A DNA stretch of 58,697 nt from Bacteroides sp. GTDB lineage: Bacteria > Bacteroidota > Bacteroidia > Bacteroidales > Muribaculaceae. Positions within the stretch are counted from its first letter, which is position 1. Each line of letters starts with the position of its first letter. The stretch covers positions 1 through 58,697 of the forward strand of contig JAAVDX010000039.1 in the NCBI GenBank assembly GCA_014801585.1, written 5' to 3'. Position numbers and translations under genes: made by a program. This document shows, piece after piece, positions 53,614-58,697 of the stretch. Below the pieces are notes generated by a model. That model saw only the letters and a list, made by a program, of their open reading frames with translations. It searched no databases and was not told the DNA's origin.

Positions 53614-55722
53614 TTAGCGTACGACTACCTTCGCGCTCACTTTCGGAGTCACTACGAGGTAGACGCCTGCCGGGAGGTTCTGACGGCCGGTTTCTACGCC
53701 GCTCAGGTTGAAGACGCGTGCGCCTTCAGGTGCGATCACTTCTCCCTTGCCGCCATAGATCATGATGTCGTCTGTAGCGATTCCTTCCACTCCGGAAAGG
53801 TCGGCGAGGTTCGCGGGTATGAAGGTGAGGGTGTTGCTGGTCTGCGAGGAGGGAATGCCGACTTCTACGCGAAGTGTGGCGGTGAAGCTCTGCTTCCACT
53901 GTGCTTCGGTGATGTTATCCACTGTGTGCGATGTGACGTTGCCTACATTGGTCTCGTCAAGTCCGTCTACTGTGAAGCTGTTGTTGCCTGAACGGCGCTT
54001 CACCGTCAGATAGTACCCCGTAGCATCGGGATATGCATCCCATGTCAGGGTGAAAGAGCGTTTCTCCTGATCCGCTCCGGCCAGTGTGTGAAGCACTGTC
54101 GTAGCGTCGTTGGATTCATATTTGTTGTAGCCGAACGTGACGTTTGATGTCTCGGGGTTGTCGTAGTCGAAGGTGATGCCGGAAAGCACTGCGTCCGCCG
54201 GTTTCTTGGTAGTGACGAGGGTCAGCTGGCCGGTGGCCGGTGTGAGGTAGGTGATGGGGTTGGTCTCCCCGGGCCATGAATATCCTGTCGACTGTGCCGA
54301 GGGTGCTATGAGTTCGATTCGCGGACTGCCGAAGCAGTTCACCTGATTTCCAATCCAGGAATTGGCGTCATAGTTGATGTGCCAGATAAGCATACCGGTA
54401 GTGGGAATTGTCTTGTCCCATCCTTCTGCTGTTCTACATTCAAGAATATAGTATTCAGGATAGTAACGTACTGTTCCGATACCCGGTCGCGCCACTCTGA
54501 TACGATAGCAGTTGGCTTCGTCCGATGCAAGTGGATAGAGGGTATAGTCGTTGCCATTCTCCATGTCGCCGTATTCTACCCAGTTGCAGACCCATTTCTC
54601 GTAGGAGGAGAAGAGGGGCGGACAGGTAGAGAGGGCGTTGTAGGAACCCTGGTCCATTACGGTGTAGTTGCCCGGAGTCTTGGTGCTTACGCCCGAACTT
54701 ACGGTCTCATACATGTCGGGCAAGCCGAGTACGTGGCCATATTCGTGACAGAATGCTCCGATTCCGTCGATCCAGGGGCGCATGGCGGCTGTGATCGATC
54801 TCGAACCGTTCAGCTCGCATGAGCAGGCATAGGTGGTCATCTCTACTCCGTCGGTATAAAGGCGGTCAAGACCGATTGTGCCGGCATACATGTCTGTGTA
54901 GCGCCAGTAGCTTGCCTGATGTGGCCATACAAGTTCCGGATTGCCGGTATCTGCCTGGCCGTAGCCGGAATAGAAGAAGAAGATGTTGTCGATCTCGCCA
55001 TTGTTGTCGTAGTCATAGATGGAGAAATCTACTTCGTCGTCAAGGGCTTCGATCGCCTCTTTGATAGCATATCCGAAACGGGCGTTTTTATTCGCGCCGG
55101 GGAGTTTCGGATCGTCGGCACCTACGTACCATTTTGCTTCATGCTGAAGCTTTACCGGTCCGTATACGTCAAATGTCGGTGAGAATTTACCTCCGGAACA
55201 AGCTTCGTAATAGTCTTTTGCCGACCCACACGAACCGTAATCTGAATAACCTTTCTCGTTGCAGAGGCGGGTAAACTGGTCTTTCGGATCTGCACTGGTG
55301 AAGGGGGTATCGGCATATTCCACGAGGATTACGCAGGCGCGTACGTTGCCGAGGGTGGGATAGGTCGAACGGCCGTTTATGTCAAGTGCCGCCATGCGGT
55401 TGACTTTGCCGGCCGCCACGCTCTGCTGCTCTGTGGGATCAGCGGGAACTTCGCTCTTGAGAAGTGCTACATTGGTGTCGTTTACGACCATTCTTCTGCC
55501 GTTGCGCATCATCGGAGTCAGGGTCTTACCTTTCATCTCGAGAATGACGTTGCGGTCAGCATCTGTATAGTAATGGAAGTTCTCATCGCCTACAGTGTAG
55601 AATTCTACTACTGTCCCGTCAGGGTTGGTATGGCGGAAGAGTTCCGGCGACGCGGGACGCGAGAAGGCCGGAAGGGCAACGGCTGTCATCGCAGCCAGTG
55701 CGTATAGATTTCTCTTATTCAT
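53614..55722 (-). CDS. Secreted M6-family metalloprotease with C-terminal tail (second copy)
   Basis: A 702-residue secreted protease of the same family as the 796-residue one at 32061. Signal peptide MNKRNLYALAAMTAVALPAF. Zinc motif HEYGHVLGLPDMYE (326-339). YDYDNNGEIDNIFF (236-249) is a calcium-type loop. A beta-sandwich region (about 555-640, YDYDNPETSNVTF-like and ATGYYLTVKRR) follows the protease part. The end, ARVFNLSGVETGRQNLPAGV then YLVVTPKVSAKVVVR, is the clearest example of the sorting-like tail in this window. Confidence 0.92.
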   Translation of the reverse strand: MNKRNLYALAAMTAVALPAFSRPASPELFRHTNPDGTVVEFYTVGDENFHYYTDADRNVILEMKGKTLTPMMRNGRRMVVNDTNVALLKSEVPADPTEQQSVAAGKVNRMAALDINGRSTYPTLGNVRACVILVEYADTPFTSADPKDQFTRLCNEKGYSDYGSCGSAKDYYEACSGGKFSPTFDVYGPVKLQHEAKWYVGADDPKLPGANKNARFGYAIKEAIEALDDEVDFSIYDYDNNGEIDNIFFFYSGYGQADTGNPELVWPHQASYWRYTDMYAGTIGLDRLYTDGVEMTTYACSCELNGSRSITAAMRPWIDGIGAFCHEYGHVLGLPDMYETVSSGVSTKTPGNYTVMDQGSYNALSTCPPLFSSYEKWVCNWVEYGDMENGNDYTLYPLASDEANCYRIRVARPGIGTVRYYPEYYILECRTAEGWDKTIPTTGMLIWHINYDANSWIGNQVNCFGSPRIELIAPSAQSTGYSWPGETNPITYLTPATGQLTLVTTKKPADAVLSGITFDYDNPETSNVTFGYNKYESNDATTVLHTLAGADQEKRSFTLTWDAYPDATGYYLTVKRRSGNNSFTVDGLDETNVGNVTSHTVDNITEAQWKQSFTATLRVEVGIPSSQTSNTLTFIPANLADLSGVEGIATDDIMIYGGKGEVIAPEGARVFNLSGVETGRQNLPAGVYLVVTPKVSAKVVVR

Positions 55723-55862
55723 ATATGGTAGAATTTTCTGATGTTTGGGTTGGATATTGATTGGTAGCCTTATGGCTGTGACGCTATTGGTGTTAAGTTA
55801 TTGTAATTGGTAGGAATGGGGGCGACAACAGCACGCTGGCTATCGCCGCCCTCTACCTCTAT

Positions 55863-55937
55863 TGGTACCTCCGAGGAGAATCGAACTCCTATCTAAAGTT
55901 TAGGAAACTTCTATTCTATCCGTTGAACTACAGAGGC
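55863..55937 (-). tRNA. tRNA-Arg (CCU anticodon)
   Basis: A 72-nt tRNA body plus an encoded CCA (55863-55865). The acceptor GCCTCTG (5' at 55937) pairs with CGGAGGT including a G-T pair at position 1, discriminator A. The anticodon loop TTCCTAA gives CCT, which reads AGG. T-arm GGAGTTCGATTCTCC is present. Confidence 0.95.
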
Positions 55938-55956
55938 GTGTTTTCCGAATTATATG

Positions 55957-55988
55957 CAAATATAGCGTTTATTTCTTTATCTATCAAT
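55957..55988 (-). promoter_or_regulatory. tRNA-Arg promoter
   Basis: Minus strand: TTG (55985-55988), 20 nt, TATATTTG (55957-55964), about 20 nt before the tRNA 5' end. Confidence 0.85.
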
Positions 55989-56017
55989 ATTTCGGAACTC
56001 TTTTTTATCAAAAAATG

Positions 56018-57004
56018 TTAACGCAGCCTCAGCGTTTCCCCGGGTTGGTCGGGCGTGTCGGGGTTGAGCTCTCGTAGCGCACTAAGTTTCATTCCGAAGC
56101 GCTGTGCCACTGAGTGGAAGCTTTCCCCTTCGCCGATCGTGACCCGTCGCTCCCCTTTCGGCGCTTCGTAAAGTTTCTCCTGAAGATATACTTCTTCCCA
56201 TGGCTTGATCTCTCCGTCTTTTGCTGCATCGTTGAATTTCAGTAGGTTGGAGACTTTGACATTGAGCTCCAGCGCTATCTTGCTATATGTGTCGCCGGGT
56301 TGCGCGATTACGTAGTGTAATCCGCGGTTGCGTCTGATTACGTGTTTGCGCTGAAGCATCTTGTGGATGAATTCTGCTGTCTCGGCTGCATCCTGATTAT
56401 GTTGGCGGCGGAATCCGGCATCGAAGTTCTGAAGCTGATAGAGCTCGATGATTGAGATGAGTCGTGCAGCATAGTTGGGGTCGGTCGCATAGCCGCAGCG
56501 TTTCAGGCCGCGGGCCCAACCGGTATAGTCTTTAATGTCAAGGTCAAATAGTTCGGCATATCTCTTGCGGCGAAGAAAGAGGGAGTGATCCCGAAAACTT
56601 TCGGCCGCATTGCGATAGACGCGGAAACATTCGTTCGGCAGGTCGTCGTTGCGCAGCATCGACGGACCGGTCCATTCGGAATGACACTTGATGCCGAAGT
56701 GGTTGTTCCCCTCTCTGGCAAGTGTCGACTGCCCTGCTGCACTCTCTAATAGTCCCTGTGCCAACGTGATGGATGCCGGTATCCCGTAAAGGTTCATCTG
56801 CTCGATGGCCATGTCGGAATATTTCTCTATATATTCCTCATATTTGTTTGCGGCAAATGTAGGGATGGTGACCGTAAGTATTATGATGGATGTCAGAAGG
56901 ATCGCTGCCTTATGACGTATGTTATTTGAGCCGGACTTCTCCCCGGAGTAGGGTAGAAGTCGGGATAGTATGCGGTAGAGCGGGAGAAAGTGTATCGTTT
57001 TCAT
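56018..57004 (-). CDS. Glucosaminidase (GH73-type) with LysM repeats
   Basis: A 328-residue cell-wall hydrolase. A hydrophobic signal/anchor (about residues 33-51, AAILLTSIIILTVTIPTF) is preceded by a basic 30-residue start. SITLAQGLLESAAGQSTLAR (78-97) holds catalytic Glu87, followed by GNNHFGIKC and RDHSLFL, typical of FlgJ/GH73 N-acetylglucosaminidases. Two LysM domains (near 233-275, HYVIAQPGDTYSKIALELNV; and 285-328, VTIGEGESFHSVAQRFGMKL) bind peptidoglycan. It is probably an autolysin acting in the periplasm. Confidence 0.93.
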   Translation of the reverse strand: MKTIHFLPLYRILSRLLPYSGEKSGSNNIRHKAAILLTSIIILTVTIPTFAANKYEEYIEKYSDMAIEQMNLYGIPASITLAQGLLESAAGQSTLAREGNNHFGIKCHSEWTGPSMLRNDDLPNECFRVYRNAAESFRDHSLFLRRKRYAELFDLDIKDYTGWARGLKRCGYATDPNYAARLISIIELYQLQNFDAGFRRQHNQDAAETAEFIHKMLQRKHVIRRNRGLHYVIAQPGDTYSKIALELNVKVSNLLKFNDAAKDGEIKPWEEVYLQEKLYEAPKGERRVTIGEGESFHSVAQRFGMKLSALRELNPDTPDQPGETLRLR

Positions 57005-57109
57005 CTTATTTATTACGTAAGAAACTGCTTCGATATTGCGTAGCTCGCAACTTTTTACTAACTTTACACATTAATATACATAATCTTTAAATTACATCAG
57101 ATTTTAGAT

Positions 57110-57619
57110 ATGAAGGAGAAGGAAATCAATATAAAGTTGAAGTCGTGCTCGATCGATGAATTGTCAACCGCTGATCGCCGGCTCGTGGAATTAGCCAAGG
57201 AAGCTACCCGTACAAGTCTTGCCCCATATTCTGAGTTTCATGTCGGAGCGGCTATTCTGATGGATAATGGCGAGATCGTGTCCGGCTCGAATCAGGAAAA
57301 TGTGGCTTATCCCTCCGGCACATGTGCCGAGCGCACTACCGCATATTATGCTTCGGCTCGTTTCCCGGGAGTGCCTATGAAGAAAATTGCCATAGCGGCC
57401 TGGACTCGTAAGGGGCGGCCCGAAGATCTTCAGTGGGAGGATTATTTTCAGGCTCTCCCTATCTCGCCATGCGGAGCTTGCCGGCAGGCGCTTCTTGAAT
57501 ATGAGCATATGTATGGTAATATTGAGGTGATTCTTTATGGCCGGGATGAAATATTCATCCTCCCCTCGATTGCTTCGCTCCTCCCGCTATCTTTCGTGGA
57601 ATTCGGCGAAGAGGGATGA
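57110..57619 (+). CDS. cdd: Cytidine deaminase
   Basis: A 169-residue zinc enzyme that deaminates cytidine and deoxycytidine in pyrimidine salvage. VGAAILMDNG near residue 45, SGTCAERTT (69-77, Cys72 and Glu74) and SPCGACRQAL (119-128, Cys121 and Cys124) form the zinc site and catalytic glutamate. It is the short homotetrameric type with a slightly longer C-terminus. It is transcribed alone. Confidence 0.95.
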   Translation: MKEKEINIKLKSCSIDELSTADRRLVELAKEATRTSLAPYSEFHVGAAILMDNGEIVSGSNQENVAYPSGTCAERTTAYYASARFPGVPMKKIAIAAWTRKGRPEDLQWEDYFQALPISPCGACRQALLEYEHMYGNIEVILYGRDEIFILPSIASLLPLSFVEFGEEG

Positions 57620-57761
57620 GATCCCTCGCGAAATGTCATCCGGTGATTTGAACGAAATCACCCCCAGAGTGTTATAGTAGTAGGAAACAGTGTGGCCAGT
57701 TGAACGCGGCTACCAAAGATTTCCTGCCATTTTACGGATACTATAAACTATCATTTAAGAG

Positions 57762-58280
57762 ATGCGTATGAAAAAGTTCTGCTCAAACTCCAATTTACGC
57801 CGAATCTTCCCCGGAAAGATGACGTCCAAGTTCCTCTTGGCGCTTGTCATGATAATGTCGGGAATCGGGCTGTCGAGTTGTTATATCGACGGAGATATCT
57901 GGAATCCCGCCCCTCCTTACGGATGGAATAATACTTTCTACGACCAGAATCTCAATGGTTATTGGCAGTTGGTGCAGATCAACGGACGCAACGTTTCCGG
58001 TTATGACGTAAATTATCTTTACTTCAACGGCGATGGTCGCGGACGCTATTATTACTATGATCGCGGAGTTCGTTATTGGGAAAACACCGCCTATTGGTGT
58101 CAGGATGCTGTCTCAGGGAATACCTATTATCAGATAAATCTCCAATACGAGACCACCGGTTCCCCCACAACAATGAATTACTACTTCGCCGATCGCGGTC
58201 GCACCTTAGTAATGCAATGGTGGACCAACGGAGGCACCGTCCAGTACGTCTACGCCTCAATTCCATACTCTCCCTGGTAA
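57762..58280 (+). CDS. Small lipoprotein of unknown family
   Basis: A 172-residue protein with a lipobox LSSC, Cys40 by the longest start. The ATG at 57819 gives MTSKFLLALVMIMSGIGLSSC-like signal peptide of normal length and may be the true start. The mature part (NGYWQLVQINGRNVSGYDVN; TTMNYYFADRGRTLVMQWW) has the look of a lipocalin-like or DUF-type beta barrel. It is tyrosine- and tryptophan-rich. I do not recognise the family with certainty. Terminator at 58330-58365. Confidence 0.8.
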   Translation: MRMKKFCSNSNLRRIFPGKMTSKFLLALVMIMSGIGLSSCYIDGDIWNPAPPYGWNNTFYDQNLNGYWQLVQINGRNVSGYDVNYLYFNGDGRGRYYYYDRGVRYWENTAYWCQDAVSGNTYYQINLQYETTGSPTTMNYYFADRGRTLVMQWWTNGGTVQYVYASIPYSPW

Positions 58281-58329
58281 GTAAGAAGAACCTAAAATCA
58301 TATTCCAAAAAATCCCCAATCCCATACAA

Positions 58330-58365
58330 GGGCGCGGCCAATCTCGGTCGCGCCCAAATTTTTTT
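58330..58365 (+). terminator. Terminator after the lipoprotein gene
   Basis: GGGCGCG (58330-58336) pairs with CGCGCCC (58349-58355), with inner CC/GG pairing, then T7 (58359-58365). Confidence 0.85.
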
Positions 58366-58635
58366 CCACAAAATCCCTCAAATCGGCCCTCTAAATCCCC
58401 CCCAAAAAAAGCATAGTTCAGTGAAGCGCCTAACAGGCGCGGCCAAAAAAAATCACCGAACCGACCCCTAAAAACCAAAAAAATCCCACCGACCAAAACA
58501 AAAACCTGCCGAACAACATAATTCTCCGCAATTCTATTAACATCCATTAACAAAAATAAACAAAATTTTATCACACAAGAAATCAACAGATTACCCCACA
58601 AAAATCACCAAAAAACAAATTTTCTTCAAAAAATA
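58366..58635. other. A/C-rich gene-free stretch
   Basis: No gene is visible. The plus strand is nearly free of G and T for long parts. A short hairpin AGCGCC/GGCGC lies near 58424-58440. The last 80 bp are AT-rich and could act as an upstream element for the promoter that follows. Confidence 0.5.
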
Positions 58636-58667
58636 TTTGCACACGGCGAAAAAAGGTTGTAACTTTG
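58636..58667 (+). promoter_or_regulatory. Strong consensus promoter at the right edge
   Basis: TTTG (58636-58639), exactly 20 nt, TAACTTTG (58660-58667), preceded by an AT-rich tract. The transcript would start near 58674 and leave the window. The sequence after it (GCACTCGCAATCGGG) recalls leaders of Bacteroidales rRNA operons, but this is inference. Confidence 0.8.
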
Positions 58668-58697
58668 CACTCGCAATCGGGAAACGGGGCACGAGAG

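Overview
The window looks like a chromosomal segment of a Bacteroidales bacterium, most plausibly a gut Muribaculaceae (S24-7) or close relative. The reasons are promoters of the Bacteroidetes type (TTTG about 20 nt upstream of TAnnTTTG, many seen here), gene neighbourhoods such as DUF177-rpmF-fabH-era-der, DUF4254 beside a family 9 glycosyltransferase, and several secreted proteins ending in a type IX-secretion-like tail. No insertion sequence, prophage or CRISPR array is visible. The taxonomic call is inference; no rRNA gene lies in the window.

Layout. 1-3.8 kb: the start of an AAA-ATPase-like gene running off the left edge, pyrH-frr, and a DUF4143-type AAA ATPase with an AT-rich, repeat-bearing upstream region. 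3.8-7.5 kb: a minus-strand operon (unknown 171-aa protein, ruvB, a Wzx-like flippase, rnpA). 7.5-14.3 kb: a minus-strand envelope cluster (DUF4254, GT9, a large TPR protein, an outer-membrane barrel). 14.4-16.6 kb: an NfnAB/glutamate-synthase-like oxidoreductase pair, divergent from yqeY. 17-24 kb: a plus-strand housekeeping run (yqeY, serS, a membrane-anchored pseudokinase, a GNAT protein, ubiE/menG, a U32 peptidase-family protein, ychF). 24-28 kb: a secreted protein, mscL and gapA. 28-31.7 kb: a 798-bp gap that appears to encode a structured non-coding RNA, then a 962-residue protein with AlbA_2 (Schlafen-type) and WYL-like regions. 31.7-37.3 kb: tRNA-Ser, an M6 metalloprotease, a histidine acid phosphatase and a secreted C1B cysteine peptidase. 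37.3-45.7 kb: rsmA, lysS, gpsA, pgi, an Omp28/thioredoxin-like secreted protein and recA. 45.7-48.3 kb: an accessory island with hipBA, two copies of a triple-hairpin repeat, and near-identical hairpin repeats on both sides. 48.3-53.5 kb: a TM2 protein, der, era, fabH, rpmF, DUF177. 53.6-58.3 kb: a second M6 protease, tRNA-Arg, a glucosaminidase with LysM domains, cdd and a lipoprotein. The window ends at a strong promoter that reads off the right edge.

The genes fall into three functional groups: translation, replication and repair housekeeping; envelope biogenesis (flippase, GT9, barrel, glucosaminidase); and a secretome of proteases and phosphatase whose unrelated members share a C-terminal tail, suggesting one export or anchoring route. 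The most unusual parts are the orphan promoter/terminator pair around a structured RNA beside the AlbA_2-WYL gene, the repeat-flanked hipBA cassette with its own palindromic operator candidates, the four 33-bp-spaced repeats upstream of the DUF4143 ATPase, and the pseudokinase.
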